Of a stretch of 64,000 bases of DNA, positions 23,592 through 50,155 are shown one piece after another. Under the pieces are notes generated by a model that saw only the letters and a list, made by a program, of their open reading frames with translations, searched no databases and was not told the origin of the DNA. Positions within the stretch are counted from its first letter, which is position 1. Every line of letters starts with the position of its first letter. Source of the DNA: Breviolum minutum Mf 1.05b.01 (Eukaryota > Sar > Dinophyceae > Suessiales > Symbiodiniaceae). The DNA lies in contig DF239163.1 in NCBI GenBank assembly GCA_000507305.1, positions 222,011-286,010 on the forward strand, in the 5' to 3' direction. A program made the position numbers and the translations under genes.

Positions 23592-23734
23592 TCATCCACA
23601 GATTCGGTTGAAGATCACTTGCATCAGCATCCGTGGCAAATATCCTACACCACCTTGATAAGCCAAACGATGAGGTAAGAGATTTTCCTCTCTTGCCAAG
23701 GCTGCCAATTCAGAAGCATTGCCACGAGGACAAC
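23592..23734 (-). CDS. Copy 1 last exon, shortened C-terminus
   Basis: Encodes CPRGNASELAALAREE, then HRLAYQGGVGYLPRMLMQV and IFNRICG, then TGA. Copies 2 and 3 carry an intron inside the Gly codon of YQ|GGxGYL; here the two halves are continuous. The stop falls directly after ICG, whereas copies 2 and 3 continue for 24 more residues. The C-terminal pattern aliphatic-Leu-Asn-x-Ile-Cys is where SGNH/PC-esterases usually end, after a DxxH block. Confidence 0.72.
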
Positions 23735-26700
23735 CTTGGGTTGGTTGTTTTTTTTTCGGGCAAAACTAAAATAGCTGGCTGGAAAAATCCCACAATGAGT
23801 GGATGCATTTCCTATTTGGAAAAAGGTGGATTTCCAGCCTGCCATGTTACTTTTACTGGAGGAGTAATGGACAGATGCGGCGGCATCTTCGAAGTGGGTG
23901 ATGATGTTGAAGTTTGAGGAAGGTCACATCTGGGGATGAAAAAAAGCAGCTTTTGGGATGCACCTGACCAATCTCGATACCCCCTGGATGTTCAATGGTT
24001 TTCCCGGGGGAAAATGCGTGGGCACGGATCAGTTTATCAAGGAAGAGAGTCGCTACTGCGATAGGGATACCCGATTCATCGGCAAGTTCATCATTCCTAT
24101 AGCTCACCCAAATATAATGACAATTTCACCCTACACATAGCAGACCAATTTGCTTTATCAAGTTTTCCAACAAAAAAAACGCGCCGGGATTTGTTTTTTT
24201 CAGGTACGTTTTTATCCTCTTCAGTTTATCGGGTTGGCCAAACGGGGGAGCCAAGAAGCAATGCGAATGGGTATGAAGTTCGCCAGCTATGCCCCGATGT
24301 TCAAACCAACGGCTCTTCACCAGCGCTGCAGAGTACAAAGAGAAGCCATCAATAAATTCCCAGCCATTCCTGAATGTAGAAACAAAGCTAAACGGCTAAA
24401 CGGCTAAACAATGTTGGAATGCCATGTTGGCAATGTACCCTTGTAGAAACGTCACTTTAAGAAAAAAGGTTGATGCCTCTCTCTCATTTTGAAGCTTTTT
24501 GGGGGATAATATATAAACCTTAGGTGCATATAGCTAAGCCCGGCACATGGCAACCGAACATTTGGTTGCAAAATTACCCTTTTGGACAGGAAATGTCATA
24601 CTGCTTCATGGCCCAATAATCTGCATCACCTAGGATGTCAAACCCTTTGTAAATAGTGAGATGAACTGCCAAACGTAGCAACCTTAACTGGTGACCAGCC
24701 AAGCATCTCGTTGCACATCTCCAATGCTAAACGATCCATGCGCCATTTGAAGACCTTGCAAGAAAAAGAAGTAGGGAAATAGAGGAGGACTCTGTCAAAA
24801 AGAGAGCTGTTGATATAAATTAATATTTCTATGTATACAGTATACATATATTATATCTACATACATATGTAACTGAGAGAGATTGATATAAATCATCAAA
24901 TGATTTATCCCGTGTGCGTTCTGTAAAAACAATCTTTGAGAATTTCTGAACCACGAAAGTTGTCAACCAACCTTGTGGATTTGCCAGTTTTGCACCACTT
25001 TGCATTGGCATTTCAATCCTAGCCAAAAAACATGAGTTCCATAGGATGATGATAACCTTAATGACACATGTTCATCTTATACCAATTTTTTTGAATGATA
25101 CGTTCCAAAGAAACAAACACATTTTCCAGGAAGCGTATTGAGATCAACCAACAAAAACCAATCTTTCTAATTTGACAACTCATTTTTATCGTCCGAATCT
25201 AAGCCTCTCAGAAGTGTATTAGCCTCAATCGCCTTCTTTCTTGGCATGTCAGGTATGGTTTTGCAGGATAGCTATACTTGGAGGATCATCCCAGGACTTG
25301 GATACGTGGTTAATAACCATGGTGAAAATAAGTCCTGTAAGTTAGGATTGGGTGAGACCCCTTCCTAATATCCAAAAACATGGCTTATCAATGGGGGGAA
25401 ACTAACTAACCACGTATCCAAGTCCTGGGAGCTCATCCTCCTAGTTCCCTCAGGATTCCCAATCAGAACGGACATCCATTTTTAATGGCCAAAAAACCGG
25501 GGGGGGGGGGGTAAAGAAGAACGTCCGTTTGATAACCAAAGATTTGATGCCATAATTGCGTGCACAACATGAAGAACACTAATACAACTAAAAACATGGA
25601 AACTTGTGAATAAGATACTTCAACCCCATTCAGATTCTCAAGGATGATTCAAGGCTACTCTTATTTCCCAAGCCCCCAAACCCTTAGCCATCCCCCCAAA
25701 CAAATTGCCTGCGTCTGTGTGAATCTTGTGGTGGTTGTCAAATTCCCCTGAGCAGCACAGGATAACCAAATGATGCGCTTGCCCGCAGCGCGCTTCCGCA
25801 AGATCTTGGCAAGATACTTCAAATTCTTCCTGTACTCCTCAAGGAGCCTGATCGAAAACCACCGCTGTTTTGGGGCAACATTTTTTTTGTTGAAGAGAGA
25901 GACACATAGCTTTGGGGACTTATCGATCGCAAGGTGGTAGTTTTATATATATATATATATATATAAGGCAATGACTCCCCATGTATTTCCGTNTGGTAAG
26001 TTTATATATATATATATATATATAAGGCAATGATCCCCATGATTTCCGTCACATTGATATTTGCGAAACGTGATTTTTATTCACCCAAATACGTTGGAGA
26101 CTACTCTTCAATTAATACACCACCTGAAATTGAAGATGGAACCCCAAAAATGGACCCCATCTAAGAAAAATTCGGAACCTTGGTTGGAAACCTTGATTTT
26201 CTCCGTTGGAAAATTGTGTCGCTCCCTTCTTGACCCTTTGGCCGACGTTAACTTGGCCAACAACTTCGGTCAAACTGAATTGCACCAACAATTTCCAGCT
26301 GGTAACGTTGCAAAATCAGTCAACAATCTGGTGCCCAACTATATCAAATACCCTCCAGCAAATTGCAATAACATATCCCACCTGGAGAACAGGAACATCA
26401 TCTTCAAAAATTTCGGCTGGTAAGGGGATATGATAGTTCCCAATCAATTTCCTTCTTGTTTCACCCACCTATTTGACAAAAAAAACTCATCGGAAGTCTG
26501 CCTGGGTTTTCCACCAGTCGCCTCGTGACACAGGTCGTGGTCACAGCCTGAAACAACCGGGCTGTTTTTTTTTGGGCAAGGGAAGTGATCTGATCAATGG
26601 TTACACCCCAGAAATTTAACACAACCCCTAAAAATAGGCAATCCCAAAAGGAAACTCATCTTCCAAGCATCATTTTTCAGGGGATATGTTAAATTTCGGG

Positions 26701-29284
26701 GGTGTAGTAAGTGGCTAATGACATGACTTGTACCCCTGAAAAGTAACGGCTGGAACCTAAAAATCCCAATTGAGAAGGAAATCCATCTTCCAAAACCTCC
26801 ATTTTTGAGTTCCAGGTTCCCTTCTCAGTGTGTGACCCAGTTATCAATGGAGAATAGAAAGGGTGAAAAATCGCCCACTTACTGACCAGTACCATTGATC
26901 TTAGGTGCCGATGGCACATCTCAGTCAAACGCTGCGGGACACCCCCAGGTAAATCATTTCTCAGCAAGGTGACCCGGCCAATGGAAATCCTGCTTGGTGA
27001 AAATTGAGAGATTTTTTTCCCATGAAGATAGGCTATGAGAAAATCCCTTCGAAACAGAAAAATTTGGGAAGAAACAAAAAAAACAAAAACAACAACTACA
27101 GACCTTTTTTGTCATGGCTCAGGTTAAATTGGCTCTGTATGATTACTATTGTTGACTGGCAAATCCGCCGGATTCAAACAAGGACATGGCCTACAATGAC
27201 AATGCCTACTGAGAAGGGTAGTATCGGGGCTTCAACCCCCTTTTCTAGACCAAGATAAGTTTCCCAAAGCTGCAAAATCCAGAAACACATAGTTCCCCTC
27301 AAAAGTCCCCCAATGGCCGAAAACCTTCCCCTTTCCTGTAGTTTAGCTCAATAGATTCGGTTGCCCAATCTCCCAGCTTCCACCCAACATATACAGTAAC
27401 ACGTGACCCTTCCCAATCAAAAAAATCCACAGAAGATCAGGTTTGACCAAAAATCTTTCTGACTGACTTGGTTAGGATGAAAGTCCTGAAGCTCCCTCAA
27501 ACAGTCAGATACTGACTCAGCAAAAATCAGGGTGTGTGTCTTTTTCAGATTTTAGAGACCATCATAATTAGAAATTTTGCGATAAAACCGCAAATTTCCT
27601 CAAAGAAAGGAGATTCCAACGATTCCATATCCAAAAAAAAACAAATTTGGAGCAATGTCTGTGGAATTCGCTCTCTCTCTCTCTCTCCTTTGTCTCTGGT
27701 GACCTTTTGATTGCATTCAGACCCAACTGCCCAAGGAACTGTGGAAGAGCAGCACATCAAAATGTTGAAGTTCTTCTGTCAAATCATGGACTGCTGATCT
27801 TTCTGCCAAATTGCCTCCAAAAAAATCCGCTTTGGCTAATTGGATGACTCCAAAATTGAAAAACTCCGACACATCTCTGGCATCAAAAAAAAAATCGATT
27901 TCGGGGGAGCATGGGAACATCAAGGGCTGGATGGCAACCATGGGAGGAAGCAAGAGACCGAGCTTGTACAACTTGTACCTCCGTGAAAGTCTTTTCATAT
28001 ATGACATCATGGTGCTTATGAGTCAATGAAATGACTGTGCTGCATGCCGCATGCCCCTTTTCTGGAAGTTGAACTTTACGAAATCATCATCCCAAGAAAA
28101 GGTTGGAAAGACTGAGCTGCTTCGACCCAGTGATCAGGTCTATCGTTTCAAGACAATACTGGGAGGGAAATTTAGGCTGTGAGTGCGGAAAATCTCATGT
28201 CTCAAGTTTAAAGAACACTCACGGCACCAGCCCGGCTACGATCAGACGTCCCACTACAAGTGAGGTAGAAAGGTTTCACCCCGGAAAATTACATAATGTT
28301 TTGAACCTGATTTTTAGGGCCCCCCGATTTGAAAAGGAAAACTCATCTGACTCAAAACTCCATTTTTGGGGGGTTCCATGTTAATCTTCTGGGGTGTAGT
28401 TACTATCTTGATCAAGATAATCATAGTAGTATCATCCCAATCCATTTTCGGGTTCCATATCAATTTTCCAGTGTTTTTTGGTTGGTGTCCCACACCTAGT
28501 CCTCGACACTTGGGTCGTCGTAAACTTTGGCTGGCCGGCACCGCGATGCTCTGGCGACCCTGCAAAATCACCGCTTGCTGTCGGGCTTCGCCCTGGATAT
28601 CACAGAAGGAGCTACTCCAAGTGCCCACCTCAGAATCTGGTGAAAAATTTCACCCAAACCACACAAAACAACAAAGATGTGGATGTTTATGTATGTTTTA
28701 TACCTAGATCAACAAGAAAGGTCACCATGCAAAAAAGAGGAAAGATAGAAACACGAGAAATCAACTGCACAAAAAGTGAGAAGTTGAGACTGAGGTGATT
28801 ATCTACTTCCTGACCAGCCGAAAAGAGTCTTCGATCCAAGCTCTTGCAGCATCGCAGTAGAAATTCGGCAACAAAGAAAAAGATGCAAGTTTAGACCATG
28901 ATCCGCATCAATCATATGCTTAGCAATGAATGATGCATGTGTTAGAAGAAGTACTATGGCTGAATTCAAATGTTTCTCACAAATTCCTGAAATGTTGGGC
29001 CATTTTGGAGGATGTGTTGATCTTCAACAACCTTAGGGATGGCGTTGGTCAAACGTCGCAAGGATTCACCGAGATTGATGGGAGTATTTCAAATTGTCAA
29101 TGGTCGATTCATACAACTGTCCTATCTTCGCGCCAATTCTGAGACAAAATTTGCAAGCACTACCTCTATGCATACATAAGTATACATACCTACATACACC
29201 AACGCTTGCGCCTGCGCATACAAGAAGAAACAGAAATGCAAAAACAAATTCAAATACAAATGCAAATACACATACAACGAGAGG

Positions 29285-29364
<80 letters not shown>

Positions 29365-32300
29365 CCACAACAACCACAACAACCACAACAACAACAACAA
29401 CCACAACAACCACAACAACCACAACAACCACAACAACAACAACAACCACAACCACACAGAACCAACAACACTTCTCCAAGAAACAACACGTCTCTGCTCC
29501 CTTTTGTAACTTTCCTGGTAAGAGCAGATATCGCTCTTATTCATGGGATTTCTGTAAGGTTTCACCTCGCTCCACATTCCCAGAGCTTCTTGTAAGAGAC
29601 CTGCGTGACGGTTGGATGCCTAAAGATCAACACAACAACCAGGGTTTTGATCACTGCTCTTATCATTTCCATGTTGCTTTGCTATATGTGATTCGCTTTA
29701 CCCAGGGTGTAACTTCAATATATATATATATATATCTGTATATATATATATATATACTCGTGTATATATGTATAAATATATCCTTCGTGCGGCTCAATCA
29801 TTCCCAGTTACAATCACCACTTAGCTCGCACAAATCATCGCACAAATCATCGCAGTTTTTGACCCCAACTAATCTGTTGATGGACAAAATCCTGCGTTCA
29901 CCAGTTGAGGTTGGTAGTTTATCCCATTATTGATAGGGTTTTAACCATCCCAGGTGGTTGGGCCAGGGATTTCTGAACCATCAACAGTATCTCTGGTTAA
30001 ACAGTGACCATCAGAATGCCGGCAAAGAAGAAGCATCCACAGAGGTCCAACACTGTGGTGTAAATCGGATTTCTTCACCGCTCTGCGAAAAAAACGTCAC
30101 TTTACATCAGTCAGTTATCACCCCTTTGAAAACTAACATGATGACAGGCTGTAAAATCACCATTTTTAATAGGAGATACATCTTCAAATGGTTGGCTTTT
30201 CCATTGTCATCTTAGGTGCCTCCTGGTTTTAAGTCCTGGCAATCCGGGACTGCCGCCGTGAGGATGAACATTACTGAAGGGACGGCCAAGTTCGAACAAA
30301 AATGTTTGTCTTAAACCTGGTCCTGAGATACACCCAAGGTATATAGATGTATACACTCTGGAAAATGTATCTCCGGCTTCAAATATGGCATCATTCTGGG
30401 TATCTATCTTAAAATTCAGAGGGGGTATACATATACATATACACATATACACATATACACATATACACATATACACATATACACATATACACATATACAC
30501 ATATACACATATACACATACACAAATGTACATATGTACATTATATATGTACATATGTACACATGTACACATGTACATGTACATGTATAACAATGTATAAC
30601 ATTATGTAACTACCCTAGGAACTATATCTAAACATCATGCTCCAAACTAAAAGGCGTTCAGCTTTCGACCCAGGCCTTGAGTGGTAGAATCACCCATCAA
30701 CAGCACCTTCTTATCTCCTAAGCACTTCCTTGGTGGAAAGTTCGGGAAAATTTATTGATTTGCAGTGTTCAAAATTCTTACCATTTCATGAAATCCGGGT
30801 TGCTTCAGAGGGATGCTACTTAGTGGCTTGTTGTAATCATAATCCCTCTAGCAACGCAAAAAGGCTGTATAAACAAGATCACAACTGTGAAATCAAACCA
30901 TGATTGAATATTGATGTCTAGCAATTTGACGGTTTTCCCCCCGTTGTAGTTCCAGGATCAAGTGCTGAAGCGCTGGATGTGTCAATAATTTCTACAAGGC
31001 GACATGACCTGCAGGAGTGTCTGGATAAAATCTGCAAGAATTCTTGAGGGTGAAGTTGGGGAAGGGCAACACAGATCCCATTTTTAGTGGCAAAGCCAAT
31101 ATGAAATTCCCGGATGAATCAAGTTTTTACTAGTACTACTAAAATACATATATATATATATGTATATATGTCATGATACAATTCCTGGACTGGAATGCTT
31201 CCTTCATTTCATTCATCTATTTATGTATTCATTTGAGTCATTTCTTTACGTGTCTATTTATCTAATATCACGCATCCACTTCCAAAAATCGAGTTGTGCA
31301 TCGTCTGAATCGGTTCATCTTCCCCAAATTTCGGGGATGAAAATAGTTTAAGAATCTTGAAAAACCACCAAGGACCAAGTAGAAATTGCATGCATCATAA
31401 ACCTCTGCTCCAAAAGTCCGCTCCCCAAATCTCACAACCTCTCTTTTGGGGAGTTTAACTTGAGGTTCCAAATGCTTTGGCGCTCAACTGTCAATTGCAA
31501 ACTGAGCATCTGGATATAATCTCCATCTCGTATGGGATAATAGCAATTGCGTTCAATGTAGACATGATGGAATGCAGCATCAGGTACCAGTAGATCAAAG
31601 GCACCACAGCCTTCCTTCCCTACACCTGTTACGCGGGCCGTGGCAGAGGTCATTTTCGGTCATGATTTCCATATATACCACCTGGAAAGTCACTATCGAT
31701 GGTGCAACTCCCAAGAATTGGTGAAAAACATGGCCCCAAAAAACTAATGATACCTTTTCGGAGTTGCCGAGTTGAAGCCACCATCTACGAACTCACCACA
31801 GTGGAGTTTAGTAAACACCTATATGATATATAGGAGTTCTCCAAAATAGAGGATAAAACTGATAAAACCCCAAATAATGCGGAAAAATTCCTGTACATCA
31901 TTAGTTGAAAACCCAACAAAAAAAATCTCCAATGTAATATCCCGAAGGTGAAGTTCGGCTTCTTCTAAGATGGCATGCATTCCATGAGTTCTGTCAAGGC
32001 ATCCATGGTGGATGAAAGAATCATGCTGAACCAAAACCACATTTGCGGGTGGTATTCTGATTATATATGCTTCACACTCTGCCTTTTGCGTCTCCCGGCC
32101 ATCAGTTTTGCTCTGGCCCAAAATGCATGGCGTTTTGGGTAAAAGCGCTTCATATTTCTGCAGTACCAAGGCAAAATCCCCCCTTCGCTTTTAAACAGGT
32201 CTTTTTCGTCCAATTTTAGCTTCAACATCCCATGTTCAAAGATAGAAAACAAAACATTCTACCGTGCGCTCAAGCTCGCAAATTTCAAGTCATCACCACA

Positions 32301-34292
32301 CCAAACTCCATCAAACAAGGTGCAAAAACCACAAACCACCCCCACATCCCCGCGAAAAACTTCCGGAAACCGGAAACCTTCCCGAATTCCCAACTTGAAT
32401 GCTCCAAAAGCCGTTTTTTTTCATACTTAAGAAATGGTTAAGTGCTGTTAAGCTACCCTAGTGAAATTATTTAGTCATCATGTGCGATATCTGAACTGAA
32501 ATCTCATCAGTTCATTTCCAAACTGCAAAAAAAAAAACACGGCAACTTGCAGCTTTTTTCAACCTTTCAAAACCATTCCCATCCCGGCACCTATGCAAGG
32601 TGCACGTTTGCCCAAACGCAGCCAAAAACCACCCAAACGACGGCTCAACTTCCCATCATCTTTGCCACAAACTGGAAGTTGAGAAAGTGCTTCCTTCCAC
32701 TCCTGGCAGATTTTCCCGGAAAATTGTTTGTTTCCGGGGGATTGTTGAATTTATTGTTTTGATCTATACAGCCCTGAAGTTTGACCATCTGAAAGGAAGC
32801 CAAATTGGAAAACACTGGATCTGTAGGTTCCATGTTAAACTTCCGGGAATTAACAAGACACTTCACCCGGCTAACTAGCCAGTCGAGGTTGAGATGTTCA
32901 ATGATTTTTTGTGTTCGGCCATCTCGGGGCTGGTGCAGTAGGGCTTTAAAGAAACAACACCCATCACATAATCCATGTTATTTCCAGTCTCTTTGGAATT
33001 TTCAGCGAAAATTGGGACTTGCCCAAAAAAATGGGACCTTTCTACAGGCGGCCAACCTGGCATCTTACCGGATACGAAAATCTAAGACAGCTCGCACTTC
33101 AATGGTCGATCCAAGAAAAACCATCGCTTTCAAGTGAAGACTTTGAAGCTGCCTGGTGAGAAACGGAAAAAAAAACGGTCGGAGACTTTCCATGAAATAC
33201 TGGTTATCTATATAATAGCGATCCTTGTGTCATGGTTTATGAAATAATCCCCATATAACTGCTATTTACCCTAAACAACCAAGGGCGCCTGAAATCTTGG
33301 TAGCTCAGGTGGAGGTCTCAAGCTCAGTCCAGTCGGGTCATGAAAAAAAAAGGGGATGGGTGTTTCACCCACTTCCTCTGGACTTTTTTTCATGGTGGTA
33401 GTTCATGACATCTTATATATACGTATATATATATATATATTATAATTATATATATATATATATATCCATTCCTGGTATGCACCCATTATTTTTAAAAAAA
33501 CACATTATTTTCAAAAAAAACACACAAGTGCAAGGGCTTCAACAAAAAACAGGTCAATCCAACCCCTCTTTCCCACCTTATAGTTTCTCCCTCCAGGCCA
33601 TCTCCACTGCAACAGCTTCCCAACACCCACAACCGCCGGTAGATGCCGATACACCAAGCGCAGATCAGCGACAGCATCCACGGAGTCGTCCATACCAAAG
33701 ACATCGGCCGTTGCTGATTCGGGGACGTGGGAGAAAGATCGATTCAGTGCCTGATGCAAATAGATTTGAAGGCTATAGGTACCACTGGGCAACAAGGTTT
33801 CTTCTGGCAGAAGTAGGGCATAGGAACCATTGCCGAAATCATGGATGGTTGGTTGTGCCAAAGCTTTTGGTGCTTCTTTTCCATCCAAATACGCCAAAAA
33901 TACATCACCTCCAGTTTTCTGACATCGAAATTCACCACAACAACTCCTCAAAAGTCCAAGTTGAAGCCATCCACTTTTCACTTCACTGACGCGGTAGGGG
34001 ACAGCTGTCTCCATCTTAAAACGACTGCTTTTTGCCTTGGAGATCTCCCATAAATCACATCCCTCGGTGTCTTCCACCATCATCAAGGAGGTCGTATCAT
34101 GCACAACGGCTGCGGGGGATTCCACTGCCTGCTGCTTACTTCGGCTTCGGCTCCTTGGTCGGTCCACCTTGCGTGACCGTGGTTGCCTCGGTTTTTGGAA
34201 TGGAGTGCAGGCAGAGTTACTGTTTTGCTGTTGATTTTTTCCCGAAAAAAAGACGGATTTCAGTGAGTGAAAGGCGTGAAAGTTTCGAGTAG
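23592..34292 (-). CDS. PC-esterase-like gene, copy 1 (filamin-Ig + SGNH domain), 12 exons read
   Basis: Most downstream of three tandem paralogues. Exons read on the minus strand: 33577-~34292, 32591-32702, 31511-31625, 30676-30728, ~29488-29600, 28502-28628, 27740-27814, 26520-26547, 25709-25847, 24708-24754, 24260-24369, 23592-23734. Domain order: filamin-like Ig repeat, a Trp/Cys-rich linker (GGFWLRLGK...PC), GCGAFDLLVPD...FHHVYIERNCYYP, catalytic block LLMGDSTTQG, a second block DVLLFHS-CDHDLC, helical RLLEEYRKN, KRIIWLSCAAQ, WRMDRLALEMC, GWEFIDGFSLYSAAL and ELHTHSHC. This is the block order of PC-esterase (NXPE/CASD1/TBL-type) acyl-transferases or esterases, which act on glycans in the Golgi or outside the cell. 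The substrate here is unknown. The 5' end is not resolved; the first exon is open back to about 34292 without a convincing start. The TGA stop comes 24 codons earlier than in copies 2 and 3. Phases agree at every junction listed. Confidence 0.72.
25276..25444. mobile_element. Family F element with long inverted ends
   Basis: Left arm ACTTGGAGGATCATCCCAGG followed by ACTTGGATACGTGGTTA; the right arm is the near-complete inverse. Partial relatives at about 51236-51388 and 55058-55205 share CTTCCAAATGGC and GGCTTATAAATGG internally. Confidence 0.62.
25944..26040. repeat. Tandem duplicate of (TA)n plus flank, with an N between
   Basis: A (TA)n tract followed by AAGGCAATGA(C)TCCCCAT... occurs twice, at about 25944 and 26003, with N at 25993. 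Confidence 0.85.
26602..26833. mobile_element. Two adjacent family D-like elements
   Basis: 26602-26706 (TACACCCCAGAAATTTAAC / TTAAATTTCGGGGGTGTA) and 26731-26833 (TACCCCTGAAAAGTAAC ...), both in the copy 1 intron 26548-27739. Confidence 0.6.
28275..28398. mobile_element. Family D-like palindromic MITE
   Basis: Ends CACCCCGGAAAATTA and TTAATCTTCTGGGGTGTA. In the copy 1 intron after the GEARQQ exon. Confidence 0.55.
29287..29453. repeat. (AAC)n microsatellite with CCACAA variants
   Basis: Long CAA tract, then interspersed CCA units. Inside the copy 1 intron, near its 5' end as read on the minus strand. Confidence 0.92.
29488..29600 (-). CDS. Copy 1 exon GLLQEALGMWSEVK
   Basis: Follows the GDS exon. 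It encodes GLLQEALGMWSEVKPYRNP and then NKSDICSYQESYKRE, aligned with copies 2 and 3. The acceptor is ACGCAG|GTCTC. The 3' boundary is uncertain: the downstream exon starts in phase 0, and a donor at about 29487 restores phase. A (GTT)n tract (as read on the coding strand) starts about 36 bp beyond that point. Confidence 0.6.
29871..29991. mobile_element. Family B palindromic MITE
   Basis: Ends CTGTTGATGG... and ...CCATCAACAGTA. Located in the copy-1-specific intron behind the GDST exon. Confidence 0.65.
30426..30520. repeat. 8-bp satellite (TACACATA)n
   Basis: About 11 units, followed by self-complementary GTACATATGTAC and TGTACATGTACA stretches to about 30590. Confidence 0.85.
30676..30728 (-). 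CDS. Copy 1 exon carrying the catalytic GDS motif
   Basis: This 53-bp exon encodes KCLGDKKVLLMGDSTTQ; G-D-S-T holds the expected SGNH nucleophile serine. It starts after acceptor CACCAAG and ends at CTCAAG|GCCTGG, a GC donor. Joining to the exon that starts at 29600 (GTCTCTTACAAG...) gives GDSTTQ-GLLQEALGMWSEVK, which matches the uninterrupted exons of copies 2 and 3. The 1,075-bp intron (29601-30675) right behind the catalytic serine is therefore specific to this copy. It holds a family-B palindromic element, (TA)n tracts and an 8-bp satellite. Confidence 0.72.
33190..33290. repeat. Dispersed repeat, first copy
   Basis: Shares ATACTGGTT..., AATAATCCCCATATAACTG and CCTAAACAACCA with 37296-37403. 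Confidence 0.5.
33416..33466. repeat. (TA)n tract, imperfect palindrome
   Basis: TA runs on either side of TATAATTATA. Confidence 0.8.
33577..34292 (-). CDS. Copy 1 first readable exon: filamin-type Ig domain
   Basis: Open frame with a basic Ser/Arg-rich N-terminal part (RPRSRSRSK), then CDLWEISKAKSSRF, LQLGLLRSCCGEFRC, GDVFLAYLDG, DFGNGSYALLLPEE and GTYSLQIYLHQALNRS. The pattern D-x-G-x-G-x-Y followed about 15 residues later by G-x-Y-x-L-x-I is the F-G strand signature of filamin/ABP280 repeats, which precede the esterase domain in NXPE-like proteins. The copy 2 exon at 48670-49281 is nearly identical over about 110 residues, which proves the frame. The exon ends RNYK at donor AAG|GTGGGA, in phase with the next exon. 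The true start is unknown; an in-frame Met-Met at about 34075-34085 is only one possibility. Confidence 0.7.
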
Positions 34293-35220
34293 TAGACTAA
34301 ACAAACCAACATATGAAATATGAACAGATAAAAAACCAAGCCAACCACACTGCGAAACAACCCTGGGATCACAGCAACAAACTAGTCGCTCTTGCTCTTT
34401 AAAAATTGTGAACTTCATGTCTTCCCTTTCAAAGTGGTGAGTGAACCGTGAATGGCATCTACCCTAAATGAAGCTCCAAGGGACCGAAAAAAAATTCCAA
34501 TGGTTTCAGTTTCCCTTCCCAAAAATTGGCAATTGAAAAAATTCCCCATCCTTCTACCCTATAGGATTTTTGGGGGAGCTGTTTCATCTTCTACCTTCTG
34601 ATTTTGGGAGCTGTCTTTCTTTCTGGGCATTATTTGATTTTGATGAGTTACTTTTTTTTAATGGCCACCCCCCGGAAATAAGGCCATGTTTTCCAGAGGT
34701 TTTTACCCATCAATATTCCCTTCATTATCACCTACTCTACGGCCAAATTGATCGAAAATTTCTGGGGCAAAGTGGCATTGGATCGACGATCGCATATCCC
34801 ACCTTATGGAAGAGGAAAATCGTCAACCCCACCTTTAAATGGGATATGTTAGCTCCCTAGAGTGTATCCCCTGCGCAAAAAAATTGGCCGGATTCCAGCT
34901 CCATTGACCTTCGGGGTTGGCCTTGTGCATGCCATGTTTTCGATGTTTTTGTTTGTCAAAAGGTGCAAAAAAAAAACTGACATCCACGCTACAAACGACA
35001 TAAGACTTCAACAGGTGTTCCCTCTTGGAATCTGAGATCAACTTGGGTGTCACGAAATCCTTTATCCATAATGCCGGGATGTTTGTGAAGTGTCAGATGT
35101 GTTATGTTGAAATATGAATATCTTGTAAAAACCCTTTGACATGAACCAAAAAACATCTTTTTACGTGTATACATATATCTATAATATATAGTAATATAGT
35201 AATATTTCAACATTGCTGCA
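34293..35220. other. Spacer between copies 1 and 2
   Basis: Upstream of the first readable exon of copy 1 and directly downstream of the copy 2 stop. It must hold any promoter or start exon of copy 1 unless that exon lies within the neighbouring gene. A degenerate palindromic element is at about 34795-34862. No signal peptide exon was recognised. Confidence 0.4.
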
Positions 35221-49281
<14,061 letters not shown>

Positions 49282-50155
49282 GTTGAACAGTGATCATAAA
49301 TTGGAGATTGAGATTCTAGGTAAAAACACTTTGAATACCAAACTCATCTAACCCTAGTCACAATGATTATCCCCAAGAAATTGCTGGGCCCGCATGGTTT
49401 CAACCATCCAATGGGGACATATCTCTGGAAAGGATCTGTCATCCATGCAAACAATATATCAATTGCAAATGGATCGAATAGGGAGTTGAGTCTCCAAAAA
49501 CAGAGTTCGAGCCTTGTTTCCACACCTATGGGTCGGATAAGACAAATCTGTAAAGAAAAATTACACCCCCGAAAACTGACATGTTTTTCCGAAGTTAAGG
49601 GACTAGTTCAGTAGGGAATACATCTGAACCAACCATTGGTTTTCAGGGGACAGCCGTTAGTTTTCAGGGGAGTAGTTGGAGATTCGGACCTTCCTCTTTT
49701 GTTGGTCCACAAGGGCAGGTCGTATTGACATATTGACATATTGCCGCCACCTTTTTGGGTGATCATTCCACTGATGGAAAAAATTCATCCCTGGGCATGA
49801 AAATCTTTAATACCCCAAATGTTTCGGATCAAACAAACTTCAGGAATGATGACATCCATCCAGAACAACAGTTGTCAGTCATGATGACTTCAGAATTATT
49901 CACCAATGGGGAGGACTTCGAGGATGACCTAGTGAAAACTAGGATACCTGGGTCTGTCGTAAAACTCAGTTCCATTGGGAGGTCCTTGGATGGCCATCAA
50001 AAAAACACTCTTGTAAATATGATGATTGTGACTAGGCTTTGCAACACCATTGATTCATGAAAAAAACTTCTGGGGACTTTTGTTTCATGGTTTGGGCCCA
50101 CAACCACCCTATCTCTATGTTCTCAAAGTGGGATGATCATCCAATTGTGCGAATC
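49282..50155. other. Spacer between copies 2 and 3
   Basis: Contains a family-D palindromic element at 49562-49674. No start exon for copy 2 was recognised. Confidence 0.4.
49562..49674. mobile_element. Family D-like palindromic MITE
   Basis: Ends TACACCCCCGAAAACTGAC and GTTAGTTTTCAGGGGAGTA. In the spacer between copies 2 and 3. Confidence 0.6.

Noticed and set aside
29094..29933. 279-residue plus-strand ORF, the longest plus-strand ORF noticed
   Set aside because: Its length is due to a poly-Thr reading of the (AAC)n repeat; the minus strand carries the real exon (29488-29600).
30426..30520. Possible CRISPR-like or telomeric array
   Set aside because: Units are contiguous 8-mers with no spacers, and the motif is not a known telomere repeat.
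32875..33063. Minus-strand 62-residue ORF between the first two exons of copy 1
   Set aside because: Does not align with copy 2 or 3 and is not needed for phase; treated as intron.
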